Assembly (NCBI GenBank): GCA_050746185.1
Contig: JBOGLA010000005.1
Coordinates: forward strand, 62,001-126,000
Reading direction: 5' to 3'
Length of the DNA: 64,000 bases
Source: PALSA-188 sp050746185
Lineage (GTDB): Bacteria > Acidobacteriota > Terriglobia > Terriglobales > Acidobacteriaceae
Made by a program: the position numbers and the translations under genes. The notes beneath the pieces are model-generated. The model was given only the letters and a program-made list of their open reading frames with translations. It searched no databases and was not told the DNA's origin. Numbering within the stretch: position 1 is the stretch's first letter; each line of letters begins with the position of its first letter. Of the stretch, positions 1 through 8,887 are shown in pieces.

Positions 1-2330
1 GTTTTCCCGAGGACGCTTCCTGGGCAGTTCTTTCTGGTCCGCGTAGCAAATCGGTGGGCGTGCAGCCGATCCAGGATGCCGCATCCGTTGGCTTTCGAAC
101 GGCTTCGCTCGAAGTCCGCGTTGAGCACAATCCCCTTCGCCTCGTGGTTCGCGATCTGGAGGGCAATATTATTTCCTCCGATGCTGTCGGCCGTCCCGCG
201 AAATTTCAGCATGGTGGATTCTCCGTTTACAAGACTATGCCCGACAACGAACATTACTTCGGCCTCGGCGATAAGGCCGGCACTTTTGACCGCAGAAATC
301 AGGCTTACACGCTCTGGAATACCGACATTGGCACCCAGGAAGCTATTGACCCGATTTATAAAAGCATTCCCTTCTTTATTGGCATCAGGGACGGACGAAG
401 TTATGGGCTATTCCTCGATAACACCTGGCGAAGCTGGTTTGATTTCGGCAAGAGCTCTCGTGATTCCTATTCGTTCGGCGCCGAAGGCGGACCCCTCAAC
501 TATTATTTGATCTATGGCCCCACCCCGAAACAAGTTGTAGAAGGCTATGCCTACCTCACCGGAACACCTCCGCTTCCGCCGCTGTGGGCTCTGGGCTTTC
601 AGCAATGCCGCTACAGCTACACTCCGGAATCCAAAGTCCGCGAGATCGCCGACCGGTTGCGCGCGGATAGAATTCCATCCGATGTGATCTATCTTGACAT
701 TGACTATCAGTACAAGAACCGTCCGTTCACTGTTAATCCCCAAACCTTTCCCGACTTCCCCGGACTGGTTTCAGATCTTCGCAAGCAACACTTCCACCTC
801 GTCACCATTACCGATTTGCACATCGCTCACGCACCCAACCAAGGCTACACACCTTACGATTCGGGCGAAGCGGGCAACGAGTTTGTGAAGAGTGCGGATG
901 GTAGCGAATACGTGGGGATCGTCTGGCCCGGCCCCTCGGTCTTTCCTGACTTCACCCGAGAGCAGACTCGCGAATGGTGGGGCGGCCTGTACAAAGATTT
1001 CGTTCAGGATGGAGTTGCGGGCTTCTGGAACGACATGAATGAGCCTTCCGTTTTTAACGGACCCGGGAAGACGATGCCGCTTGACAATATTCATCGCATC
1101 GAAGAGCCGGGCTTTTCCACCCGCACCGCTACACACGCCGAGATTCACAACGTTTTCGGAATGGAAAACTCCCGCGCCACTTATGAAGGCCTGCTGAAGC
1201 TGCGTCCAGATGAGCGGCCATTTGTCCTTACCCGCGCTACCTATGCCGGAGGACAGCGCTACGGCTTCACCTGGACCGGGGACAATTCCTCCACCTGGAA
1301 CCATCTTCGTTTAGCCACGCAGCAACTCCTCAATCTCGGCCTCAGCGGAATCTCTTTCGTCGGTGACGACATCGGCGGATTCAACGGCTCGCCACAACCT
1401 GATCTGCTCACCCGCTGGATTGAGATTGGAGCGTTCAATCCGATGTATCGCGACCACACCGCCAAAGGCTCTCTGCCCCAGGAGGTTTGGGTCCACGGAC
1501 CGCAGCAGGAAGCCATTCGCCGCCGCTACATCGAGACCCGCTACCGGCTGCTGCCCTACATTTACACGCTCGCCGAAGAATCGTCGCGCACTGGCCTGCC
1601 CATCAACCGGCCTGTGTTTCTCGAGTTCCCTGAGATCTTCGCGCCGTCATCTCCCGGTTTCGATCATCTCGATACGGAGTTTCTCCTCGGCCCGAGCCTG
1701 CTGATCGCCCCTCAGCCTTTCGCTGACACGCTTGATGACTATGCTGTTTCGTTTCCAACAGGATCGTGGTACGACTTTTGGAGCGGGTTGAAAGCGGCCA
1801 CTCCTCCACCGTCGCCAACGATTGTTGACATTGCCACTGCCGGCCCGGGAGCAACGTTCCCCGAGCCCGCTAAAATTCATCCCGAGCTTTCTGTCCTGCC
1901 TGTATACGTCCGCGGCGGAAGTATTCTGCCGATGCAGCCACTGATCCAAAACACCGATGAGATACCGAAAGGTCCGCTGGAACTTCGCGTGTATCCCGGG
2001 CAGAATTGCAGTGGATCTCTGTATCTTGATGACGGCCACACGTTCCGCTACCAACACGGCGACTTTCTTCGCCAGTCATTCACCTGTCAGTCTGATGGCG
2101 ACTCCGTGCGCGTCAACTTCGGCGCGCGCCAGGGAACCTATGCGCCGTGGTGGAAGACGATAGAGGTTGTGATTTATGGCCGGTCCTCAGCTCAAGCTGA
2201 GGCGACGTTGTCCAGCGGGGCCACTGTCCTGAAAACATCCTACGACAAGCCGACTCACGCCTTGCACGTTCTCATCCCGGACACCGCCGGTGAAGCTGAG
2301 CTTCGCGTCGGGACCAAGGCCGGCCCCTAA
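1..2330 (+). CDS. GH31 family alpha-glucosidase, 5' end outside window
   Basis: Glycoside hydrolase family 31 enzyme, which removes terminal alpha-linked glucose (or xylose) from oligosaccharides by a retaining mechanism. The nucleophile is the Asp of the WNDMNEP motif (codon 1032-1034) and the acid/base is the Asp of GDNSSTW (codon 1281-1283). A mutarotase-like N-terminal domain comes first, then the TIM barrel, then beta-sandwich domains. A GTG at 54 could be read as the start, but the same frame is open to base 3 and the extra residues (FPEDASWAVLSGPRS) look like the normal N-terminal domain, so I read the gene as cut by the window edge. No signal peptide can be judged. Exact substrate cannot be read from sequence. 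Confidence 0.93.
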   Translation, partial: FPEDASWAVLSGPRSKSVGVQPIQDAASVGFRTASLEVRVEHNPLRLVVRDLEGNIISSDAVGRPAKFQHGGFSVYKTMPDNEHYFGLGDKAGTFDRRNQAYTLWNTDIGTQEAIDPIYKSIPFFIGIRDGRSYGLFLDNTWRSWFDFGKSSRDSYSFGAEGGPLNYYLIYGPTPKQVVEGYAYLTGTPPLPPLWALGFQQCRYSYTPESKVREIADRLRADRIPSDVIYLDIDYQYKNRPFTVNPQTFPDFPGLVSDLRKQHFHLVTITDLHIAHAPNQGYTPYDSGEAGNEFVKSADGSEYVGIVWPGPSVFPDFTREQTREWWGGLYKDFVQDGVAGFWNDMNEPSVFNGPGKTMPLDNIHRIEEPGFSTRTATHAEIHNVFGMENSRATYEGLLKLRPDERPFVLTRATYAGGQRYGFTWTGDNSSTWNHLRLATQQLLNLGLSGISFVGDDIGGFNGSPQPDLLTRWIEIGAFNPMYRDHTAKGSLPQEVWVHGPQQEAIRRRYIETRYRLLPYIYTLAEESSRTGLPINRPVFLEFPEIFAPSSPGFDHLDTEFLLGPSLLIAPQPFADTLDDYAVSFPTGSWYDFWSGLKAATPPPSPTIVDIATAGPGATFPEPAKIHPELSVLPVYVRGGSILPMQPLIQNTDEIPKGPLELRVYPGQNCSGSLYLDDGHTFRYQHGDFLRQSFTCQSDGDSVRVNFGARQGTYAPWWKTIEVVIYGRSSAQAEATLSSGATVLKTSYDKPTHALHVLIPDTAGEAELRVGTKAGP

Positions 2331-2413
2331 ACTATTGCTCGCTCCTGGGATGATTACCGGGTTGCAGGCCGATCCTTGGCACACCTGGCAAGCCATGTGA
2401 ACGTGCTTGCTAC

Positions 2414-3100
2414 CTAGGCAAGTCGACGCAGGAAGCTCTCCTTGGCGGCGTGTACTTGCCGGACCTTCTCCAGTTCTGTTTGAAATCCTACCGTCTCGCT
2501 GCGGCGAACTGCGAGATCATGCAGGTCAGTTAGCAAACTGACCGCTTTGTCATAATCTCTGGGCTGCCGCGTCTGGATATGCGTTGCAACTTGTTTCCAG
2601 ATTTCTGGTTGGCGTCGTCCTAGTTGATCGAGATGCCGAGTCCGGCTTGCCTCGTCTTCCGCTCTTCGTTTTGCCGCTTCCGCTATGCGCTGTTCGTTCC
2701 GTAGCCGGGCTCTCTCCTTCTCACGTGCATGGGCCACTGCCAGAAGGTTGCCCACCTTACGCCGTTCGCTTTCAGCGGGGACGTCGGAAGTCTGCTGTAA
2801 GCTCTTACGCCGAAAACGCTGCACAAGGTCGTTTCGCCAGCGCTCGCTCTGCTCCACGACCGCAGTAATGAGCAACTCGTTCTTGTCCTTTTCCGGCAGG
2901 CAGCGAATCCATGCGGACAGCTCTTTGCGGCTCGGTCCAGCGCCGAGTGGGTTTGAAGCCTGTGCTGCAACGTCGACAAGATCCTCGTCGATTTCGAGGA
3001 ATTCGATCAGCTCGTCGAGAGGGCCGGACAATTCTCGCAAGCCTGCAGGCACGGGCGCCTCCATTTCATCTTCATCAAGCGCTCCATCCTGCGCACTCAT
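2414..3100 (-). CDS. hypothetical charged protein
   Basis: A 228-residue protein, acidic at the N-terminus (many Asp/Glu in the first 45 residues) and rich in Arg, Glu and Ala in the second half, where residues about 115-160 look like a charged helix or coiled coil. No membrane segment or catalytic motif is visible. It follows a broken helicase gene on the same strand after 18 bases, and its ATG lies at 3098-3100. It vaguely recalls the C-terminal parts of SWIM zinc-finger proteins, but no CxCxnCxH motif is present, so I do not assign it. It could be the surviving end of a larger rearranged gene. Confidence 0.5.
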   Translation of the reverse strand: MSAQDGALDEDEMEAPVPAGLRELSGPLDELIEFLEIDEDLVDVAAQASNPLGAGPSRKELSAWIRCLPEKDKNELLITAVVEQSERWRNDLVQRFRRKSLQQTSDVPAESERRKVGNLLAVAHAREKERARLRNEQRIAEAAKRRAEDEASRTRHLDQLGRRQPEIWKQVATHIQTRQPRDYDKAVSLLTDLHDLAVRRSETVGFQTELEKVRQVHAAKESFLRRLA

Positions 3101-3118
3101 GAAGTCGATGGAGACGCC

Positions 3119-3487
3119 CTACGTATTGCTGTAGCGTTCCCTCCGAGAGATGGGCATCGCCAAAAAGAGCGTATCCAAGCGAGCGTTGTCGAATCCTTCG
3201 CCGATGTAACTGCCGGTCGCCAGAATGATTCTTGGCTCGAACTCTGGCACGGCCGCGATTGCCTCTGCTGCCGATCGTCGTTGTTTCTTGCCCATGCCGC
3301 CCTTGAGGATGAACACATTGTTCACTCCGCCAGCAAGCTCCGACTCGAAATATTTCCAGTGCTCAGTCCTGCCGGTAAGAAGCAACGGTGAGCGGCCATC
3401 CCTGCTTGCCTGGATGAGATCGGTAAGGATCAATTCATTGCGGACGCGATCATCAACAACTGCTGCGTACACCTCCTGAATCGTCAT
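3119..3487 (-). pseudogene. remnant of a DEAD/DEAH helicase C-terminal domain (TOTE-type)
   Basis: The 122-residue frame matches only the second RecA-like domain of a superfamily 2 helicase: a SPLLLTGRTEHW strand, then GGMGKKQRR, then ATGSYIGEGFDNARLDTLFLAMP (motif V region). The Walker A and DEAD half is absent, and the frame stops just where the QYxGRLHR motif VI should follow. This wording is typical of helicases of TOTE conflict systems and related restriction helicases. I read it as a decayed fragment cut at both ends, not a functional gene. A good start context (AGGAGG-like) is not visible. Confidence 0.65.
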
Positions 3488-3543
3488 ATCGGTTTGCTCA
3501 GCTAAGCAAGAAGAAGTCCGTCAACTGCGGAACTACTTCATAA

Positions 3544-3595
3544 TATATTAGGCATACTCTGGCGAGTTGCTCCTATGCGTAGTATATTAGGCATA
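3544..3595 (+). promoter_or_regulatory. repeated operator-like motif before hipB/hipA
   Basis: A 13-base motif TATATTAGGCATA occurs twice as an exact direct repeat, at 3544-3556 and 3583-3595, 39 bases (nearly four helix turns) apart. The second copy also pairs with CTATGC at 3573-3578 to form an inverted repeat with GCATAG at 3591-3596. The second copy ends two bases before the antitoxin ATG and so covers the place of a ribosome binding site; no Shine-Dalgarno is seen. This is where an autorepressing HipB would be expected to bind; binding itself is inferred. Confidence 0.5.
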
Positions 3596-3597
3596 GT

Positions 3598-3876
3598 ATG
3601 TTGACGCTGCACTCCATTGGCGCTCAGATAGCGTCTAGGCGCAAGGCTCTCGGGTTTAGCCAATCCGCATTGGCTGAAAAGGCCGGTGTGAGTCGGGCGA
3701 CGCTTGAAGCACTGGAGAATGGCCGATCCGGTGAACTTGGTTTTTCCAAGGTCGCCAACATTTTGTCTGCGCTCGGCCTGGAGTTGAAACTACAAGAGGC
3801 GAACCTGCAACGGCCCACTTTGGACGAGCTCTTGGAAGAGGATCGCGATGATAAAGGTCTGGACAGACGCCGCTGA
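3598..3876 (+). CDS. HipB-like XRE-family antitoxin/repressor
   Basis: A 92-residue DNA-binding protein. Residues about 8-60 form a Cro/C1-type helix-turn-helix (IASRRKALGFSQSALAEKAG, then VSRATLEALENGR). The family partners a HipA kinase, neutralises it and represses the operon. The gene overlaps the start of the hipA-like gene by 29 bases in a different frame, which is typical of this pair and implies translational coupling. The C-terminal tail is charged. Start ATG at 3598 directly abuts the repeated operator-like motif. Confidence 0.85.
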   Translation: MLTLHSIGAQIASRRKALGFSQSALAEKAGVSRATLEALENGRSGELGFSKVANILSALGLELKLQEANLQRPTLDELLEEDRDDKGLDRRR

Positions 3877-5080
3877 GGCAGGATTGCTAGACAGGCAACG
3901 GGATCGCGGCAGCGCTTTTGCGTACTTGCCAGAAACAGCCCCACAGCGTGCCGTCTCCGTTACCATGCCTGTGCGACTTCCCTCCTGGGACGTGCCCTTC
4001 GGCCTCCCCCCAATCTTCGAGATGAACCTCCCGGAAGGCGCGTTGCGGGAACGGCTGCGACTCGCCTTTGCGAAAGCGACTGGAACGTTCGATGATTTCG
4101 ACCTGCTCGCCATTGTTGGCCGCTCGCAAGTTGGCCGCATACGGTACACCGAGGACAAGGAGCGGCTCCACGAGGATGTTCCTTTTCAATCGGTAGACGA
4201 AATTCTGGCGAGTCGTCGCGACGGGGATTTGTTTCGTTACCTCATTGAGAAGTTTGCAGCCTTTTCCGGTATCAGCGGCGTCCAGCCGAAGGTTCTTGTG
4301 CGCGACGAGAACGCGTCCCTGACACTGACAAATGCGCAATCCCGAATCTCACCGAGCTGTAGGGGTGCAACTCACATCGTGAAGTTCTGGGAGCCGAACG
4401 AATTTCCTCAGCTCGCTGCGAACGAGTACTTCTGCCTGAAAGCCGCTGAGTGTTGCGGTCTGGACGTACCTCGGTATCGGCTCGCAGAAGACGGCATGGC
4501 CCTTGTCATTGACCGTTTCGACTTGCGCCCAGATGGCACCTACCGGGGCTTTGAGGATTTTTGCGTCCTGAACGCGAGACGAACGGATGAGAAGTATCGC
4601 GGCAGTTATGAAACGTCAGTGATGAAGCGATTTCAGCAGTTCGCAAACTCACCCGCCGTACTCGCGGATGCTGAAAAACTATTCACGCTGATCGTGCTGA
4701 ATTGCGCACTGCGCAACGGCGATGCTCACCTCAAGAATTTCGGCATCGTCTATGACGACGTGCGCGGTGACGCTCGACTCGCGCCCGTCTACGATCTCGT
4801 AACCACTTCCATCTATCTGCCGAAGGACATTCTGGCGCTTACGCTCAACGGAACAACCCAGTGGCCCGACAGCAAAGCTCTCCGTCGGCTCGGCGAAACT
4901 CGAATGACGGGAACACCCGCAAAAATTCGCGCCATCCTTGAGCGTATCTCGGACGCCCTTTCGCAAGCAGAAATCGACGTTCGGTCATACATCAAGGAAC
5001 ATCCCGACTTCAAAGAAGTGGGTGAGCGCATGCTGCAGGAATGGGTGAAGGGCCGGCAACTCTCACTTCAAGTCGGCTAG
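3848..5080 (+). CDS. HipA-like serine/threonine kinase toxin
   Basis: A 410-residue HipA-family protein. In Escherichia coli HipA phosphorylates GltX and induces persistence; the target here is unknown. Visible features are an N-terminal HipA_N subdomain (residues about 1-105), the P-loop-like segment SGISGVQPKVLV (about 140-151), HIVKFW, VIDRFD, and the catalytic NGDAHLKN segment with Asp292 followed by the LAPVYDLV metal-binding region. All expected kinase residues seem present, so it is likely active unless neutralised by the upstream HipB-like protein. ATG at 3848 overlaps hipB. Gene and partner lie between a helicase relic and tRNA-Lys, which suggests acquisition by transfer. Confidence 0.88.
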   Translation: MIKVWTDAAEAGLLDRQRDRGSAFAYLPETAPQRAVSVTMPVRLPSWDVPFGLPPIFEMNLPEGALRERLRLAFAKATGTFDDFDLLAIVGRSQVGRIRYTEDKERLHEDVPFQSVDEILASRRDGDLFRYLIEKFAAFSGISGVQPKVLVRDENASLTLTNAQSRISPSCRGATHIVKFWEPNEFPQLAANEYFCLKAAECCGLDVPRYRLAEDGMALVIDRFDLRPDGTYRGFEDFCVLNARRTDEKYRGSYETSVMKRFQQFANSPAVLADAEKLFTLIVLNCALRNGDAHLKNFGIVYDDVRGDARLAPVYDLVTTSIYLPKDILALTLNGTTQWPDSKALRRLGETRMTGTPAKIRAILERISDALSQAEIDVRSYIKEHPDFKEVGERMLQEWVKGRQLSLQVG

Positions 5081-5279
5081 CCTGCGAAACTGTATCGTGG
5101 CCGGCAGGAGAAAGCGATCCGCGCCTTTTTGCCAGGGCGAGGCAAAGACGAAGAGGCCCGTCAGGGCGCGCTGCGCTCGATCAGGACGCAGCAGTAGAGA
5201 AACGGGCGCAGCCGGATTGAGTCACAGCACACTTTACGGCACACTTAAAATAGCAACCCCGGTAAGTGCTTGAAAAAGC

Positions 5280-5355
<76 letters not shown>

Positions 5356-5462
5356 GGACTGGAATAAAACAGGAAGGACAGAAGCAGAGTATAACATTCT
5401 GCCGCTGGAGCTATTTCGTTCTTTGTTCTTCGGTCTTGCCTCTTGCCCAACTTGGTTGGCGC

Positions 5463-5804
5463 TTAAAATCGCTGACGCAGGTTTGCGGCGAAAGGCCGCA
5501 CCGCATCTGCGACACTGGCGTTCGGGCGGCGCGGGGACAGCTCTTCGGACGTGGCAGGCGGCCGTTCTTCCAACGTTCCGAGAAGAGCCAACCCATCAAC
5601 GCGCAAGGTAACGAATTGTTGTCTGGCGCAGATCAAGTCAATCAAGCGGGTCTGGCGGGAGGTCAGCACTTTTGCGGGCAAGGTCTGGAAGTTACGAAAT
5701 ATCCACAGCAGGTAGATTCGTTGTGCAAAAGATGGTCTGAAATAGCGCGATCCGAGCGGCGTGAGAACCCGCAGCACACCGCCGGACAATTTCTCTATCC
5801 ACAT
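5463..5804 (-). CDS. small basic hypothetical protein
   Basis: A 113-residue protein of unknown function. The ATG at 5802-5804 has an AGGA ribosome binding site about nine bases upstream, better supported than an upstream in-frame start at 5849. The core (PSFAQRIYLLWIFRNFQTLP, followed by KVLTSRQTRLIDLI) is rich in aromatic and basic residues and resembles small conserved proteins I associate with acidobacteria; no enzyme motif is visible. The C-terminal third is less conserved in appearance. It stands alone between tRNA-Lys and the PilZ gene. Confidence 0.55.
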   Translation of the reverse strand: MWIEKLSGGVLRVLTPLGSRYFRPSFAQRIYLLWIFRNFQTLPAKVLTSRQTRLIDLICARQQFVTLRVDGLALLGTLEERPPATSEELSPRRPNASVADAVRPFAANLRQRF

Positions 5805-5982
5805 AAAGCGTAATCCTGAAAATTGAGTTTTGTTGCCAGAGCATTGCAACGGCGAGCATTATTGCACCGAATTCGAGGCAATGGTACAAAAAAATGCATA
5901 CTAACCGCAGAGATTCGTATTTCAGCTTAAGAGAAGTGACACGGATGCACAGAAAATGGTGCAGGAGCCGAATACCGGAAGT

Positions 5983-6315
5983 CTATCCAATCAATTCTGG
6001 AAGAACGTCCATGTTTCGCACTTCGGCGGCCACGCCACGGGAGCGTCCATCGGCGTTTTCTTCGACGCGCACGACGGTGGCCTGACAGCAGACCCAGCGC
6101 TTTTCGCCACTGGTGAGCTCTGAAGGCAGAATCAAAACCATTTCAACGCTGCTTCCCTGCCGGATGGGAAAGTCGGTGTAGAAGAATATCCCATTGGAAC
6201 TCAGATCGCGGGTGTGGCCAGTGGCTGGGAGGCTTGGGTCGGTAGTCGTGATGGTTAGCGGGACATTAACCGGCACTCGTGGGCCCGATCTGCGTTCTGT
6301 CTTGCTGTTGGGCAT
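5983..6315 (-). CDS. PilZ-domain protein (c-di-GMP binding)
   Basis: A 110-residue single-domain PilZ protein. The two c-di-GMP-binding motifs are visible: an Arg-rich RxxxR segment at residues 9-13 (RSGPR) and DLSSNG at 37-42 (DxSxxG). No other domain or membrane segment is present, so it is probably a cytoplasmic adaptor. The gene lies 11 bases downstream of the hibernation factor gene on the same strand and may be the last gene of the rpoN-hpf transcript. Its target process is not shown by the sequence. Confidence 0.85.
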   Translation of the reverse strand: MPNSKTERRSGPRVPVNVPLTITTTDPSLPATGHTRDLSSNGIFFYTDFPIRQGSSVEMVLILPSELTSGEKRWVCCQATVVRVEENADGRSRGVAAEVRNMDVLPELIG

Positions 6316-6326
6316 GGAACGGCGAC

Positions 6327-6941
6327 CTAGGGGGCCTCGATTAATTCCATCTTTCCGTCCCGCGTCCGGTGGAGAACCATGATTTTGCCCTTCGGGTCGC
6401 GAAATACAAACACATCGCGATCTCGGAAATGGGCTTCCTTGATCGCCTCTTCGATGGTCATCGGCCGGAGCGCGACTGCGTCGTCAGAACGTTGGAGATG
6501 AACCTCGGTGGACTTCGCGATGGCGGGAAATTTATGCACCAGCAACGGCACCGATTTATTCTTCGGCAGAATATTCGTGCCTTCCGCGGACAACTTTCCA
6601 TTCCACTTAGTTTGGTCAGCACCTTTTTCCGTGCGAGTCTTGTGGTTGTGACGTTTCTGGGTGCGCCAGCGAGTCTTATACTTGACCGCCTGCTTTTCGA
6701 GATGTTCCAGGGCTTCGCTAATTGCGGCGGCCATGTCGCGACCTTGCGCGAGGGCAATAAGAGGACCGTTTCGCGGGGTGATCGTTATCTCCGCTTTGTT
6801 CCGCCGCTTTTCCAGCGTGAGCACAACCTTGGTTTCAAACTTGTCGCGAAGTATTTTGCGGATTTTGAGAAGACCGGTTTCGATTTCGGTCCGGACAGCG
6901 GGAGTAATTTCGTAGTGCCTGCCGGTATATTCGACGTTCAT
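6327..6941 (-). CDS. hpf: ribosome hibernation promoting factor, long form
   Basis: Long-form HPF/RaiA protein of 204 residues that joins idle 70S ribosomes into 100S dimers. Residues about 1-105 form the S30AE/YfiA domain (MNVEYTGRHYEITPAVR, basic helices later), followed by a linker of about 40 residues. The C-terminal dimerisation domain begins near VHKFPAIAKSTEVHLQ and contains PMTIEEAIKEAHFRDRDVFV. I chose the ATG at 6941 because AGGAG lies nine bases upstream; a GTG two codons earlier would sit too close to it. It follows rpoN, an arrangement common in many bacteria, and may be under the same control. Confidence 0.92.
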   Translation of the reverse strand: MNVEYTGRHYEITPAVRTEIETGLLKIRKILRDKFETKVVLTLEKRRNKAEITITPRNGPLIALAQGRDMAAAISEALEHLEKQAVKYKTRWRTQKRHNHKTRTEKGADQTKWNGKLSAEGTNILPKNKSVPLLVHKFPAIAKSTEVHLQRSDDAVALRPMTIEEAIKEAHFRDRDVFVFRDPKGKIMVLHRTRDGKMELIEAP

Positions 6942-6961
6942 AAGCACCGACTCCTGGATGG

Positions 6962-8758
6962 TTACTGCTTCTTTACCCTGCGCTGATGGGTACTCGGAAT
7001 GCGCATGTCCTCGCGATACTTGGCGACGGTGCGGCGGGTGACCTGGATGCCTTGTGACTGTAATATGCGCGTGAGTTGCTCATCGGTTAAGGGACGGGCA
7101 GAGTCTTCCTCCTCAATGAGCTTTTTAACGCGGCGTTTAAGAATGAGCAGTGAGGTATTGCCCCCTTCGGGGCCATTGACACTTTCGCTGAAGAAATACC
7201 GCAGCTCGAAAACACCTTGCGGAGTGTGCGCGTATTTGTTGGCCACGGCTCGGCTCACCGTCGAAGGATGCACGCCGATTTCTTCGGCCACTTCCTTGAT
7301 CATCATTGGTTTCAACTGATCAATTCCCTTTTCCAGGAAATCGCCCTGCCGGCTGACAATCGTGTAGCAAACTTTGACGATTGTCTGTTTCCGTTGCTCG
7401 ATATTCTTGATGAGCTGCATGGCGCTCTTGTAGCGCTCTTTCACGTAATTTCTTGTATCTTTGTCATTGGTATCGCGAATCAAGAGCCGCTTGTACGCAG
7501 GATTCAAGCGAAGTTGCGGAACATCGTCGTCGTTCATAATGACCAGCCACTCATCGCCATGTTTCACGAAAGCAACATCCGGCTCGATGAGCCGCGGCTG
7601 AGTCTTGTTGTAACGCAACCCGGGCCGGGGATCGAGAGTCCTGATGAATTCGAGGGCTGCCTGAACCGACTCGACCGGTCTTCCCAGGGAGCGCGCAATT
7701 TCTTTGTACTGTTTGTTTTGAAGGGCGCGCAGATGCCCATCAACAACTGCGATGGCGTCCGCCAACAACACATCTGTTGATTCGCCATTCCCGTTCCTGC
7801 TGGCGTCGAACTGTTGTTTGTGATAGCGCATCTGCTGAAGCAGGCACTCCCGGAGGTTCCGGCAAGCCACTCCCGGTGGGTCCATCTGGCGGACTAGTTC
7901 AATCGCTTCATGAAGATCTGCGAGATTAAAATTAACCTGAAAAGACGGGGCTGCGGCCACTGCTCGCGCAGGGATAGGAGCGGGACTCTCTATGGCCGCC
8001 ACAGGGGCTATATGCGCAGTGGTAGCCGTTCCGTTTCCATTCAAACCGGAGAGCACTGTTTCCGAATCAGGCCCAAATGCCGGGGATGACGTCATCTGCG
8101 CAGACTGAACAGAACTTTCTAATGCGGAGTCTAAAAATTCCGAAGCTTCAGGCGATGCCTCGATTCCGAGCGCTGCAGCCTCTTTGACCACTTTCTCAAC
8201 CAGTGACGCGTCCCCTTCCGGCGTCGCGGGGCCGACCGTTCCCAGCAGTTCCTCATCGGATGCAATCAAATATCCATCTTCGTTGAGATTGCCGATCACC
8301 GCCTCCGCGGCTTCGCGCACTTCGTTTCTGACGGGGATTGAACCGAGCTGCCATTTCAGATGGTCAGAAAGATTGCTCGGCTTGGAGAGAAAATTCTCGA
8401 ACGATGGGCGCTCGATCTCTTCCATTTCTCCGGCACTGCGGTAGCCGGGGTCAAGATACTCCTGAAAGAATGAACCGAAGTCTATTTCTTCGAAGGGATC
8501 TTTTTTCTCCACGGCGGTGACGGTATTTTCTTCGGGAGCCGGGCGGTCGCGCTCTTCCTCACGTTGGCCAACTTCATCAATCAGCGGAACCGAGTCTTCC
8601 AGTTCCTCAAGAACGGGGTTCTCAACCATTTCCGCAGTAATCATGTCACGCAACTCAAGCTTGTTGAGAGCGAGAACACTCACCATCTGGACGAGCCCAG
8701 GGGTAAGGATCTGCCTCTGCGAGACCTTCAAATGCAGCTTGGGTTGCAACATCACCAT
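6962..8758 (-). CDS. rpoN: RNA polymerase sigma-54 factor
   Basis: Sigma-54 of 598 residues, which directs RNA polymerase to -24/-12 promoters and needs AAA+ activators. The N-terminal activator-interacting region is clear (LHLKVSQRQILTPGLVQMV), followed by an acidic region, the core-binding domain, a helix-turn-helix (HPSTVSRAVANKY) and the RpoN box RRTVAKYR near the C-terminus (about residues 575-582). It is about 100 residues longer than usual: a low-complexity Ser/Ala/Pro-rich insert at about 180-270 splits the core-binding domain. It lies between lptB and hpf, the common order in Gram-negative bacteria, with a heptamer hairpin repeat separating it from lptB. Confidence 0.95.
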   Translation of the reverse strand: MVMLQPKLHLKVSQRQILTPGLVQMVSVLALNKLELRDMITAEMVENPVLEELEDSVPLIDEVGQREEERDRPAPEENTVTAVEKKDPFEEIDFGSFFQEYLDPGYRSAGEMEEIERPSFENFLSKPSNLSDHLKWQLGSIPVRNEVREAAEAVIGNLNEDGYLIASDEELLGTVGPATPEGDASLVEKVVKEAAALGIEASPEASEFLDSALESSVQSAQMTSSPAFGPDSETVLSGLNGNGTATTAHIAPVAAIESPAPIPARAVAAAPSFQVNFNLADLHEAIELVRQMDPPGVACRNLRECLLQQMRYHKQQFDASRNGNGESTDVLLADAIAVVDGHLRALQNKQYKEIARSLGRPVESVQAALEFIRTLDPRPGLRYNKTQPRLIEPDVAFVKHGDEWLVIMNDDDVPQLRLNPAYKRLLIRDTNDKDTRNYVKERYKSAMQLIKNIEQRKQTIVKVCYTIVSRQGDFLEKGIDQLKPMMIKEVAEEIGVHPSTVSRAVANKYAHTPQGVFELRYFFSESVNGPEGGNTSLLILKRRVKKLIEEEDSARPLTDEQLTRILQSQGIQVTRRTVAKYREDMRIPSTHQRRVKKQ

Positions 8759-8770
8759 ATGGATTCAGCG

Positions 8771-8881
8771 TCGTTGGTCGTTGGTCCTTGGTCCTTGGTC
8801 GTTGGCAAAATCAAGATGTTACTCAACGAACTCTTGGCACTGACCAACGACGAACGGCCAACGACGAACAGCCAACGACGG
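8771..8881. repeat. inverted arrays of heptamers between lptB and rpoN
   Basis: At 8771-8805 five heptamers of the form TC(G/C)TTGG follow one another without gap. At 8844-8881 heptamers CCAACGA, the reverse complement, alternate with CGAACGG-like heptamers. The two halves can pair to form a long hairpin in the 129-base gap between lptB and rpoN. No protein explains it. It could affect transcript stability between the two genes or be a neutral repeat. Confidence 0.8.
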
Positions 8882-8887
8882 TCTCCC

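Noticed and set aside
2331..2413. Search for an att copy of the tRNA-Lys 3' end as the far end of an island
   Set aside because: No stretch matching the tRNA end is visible here, so the far border of the island is not shown.
5411..5813. Plus-strand frames in the 5.4-5.8 kb region
   Set aside because: They mirror the minus-strand 113-codon gene, which has an AGGA site and a more protein-like sequence.
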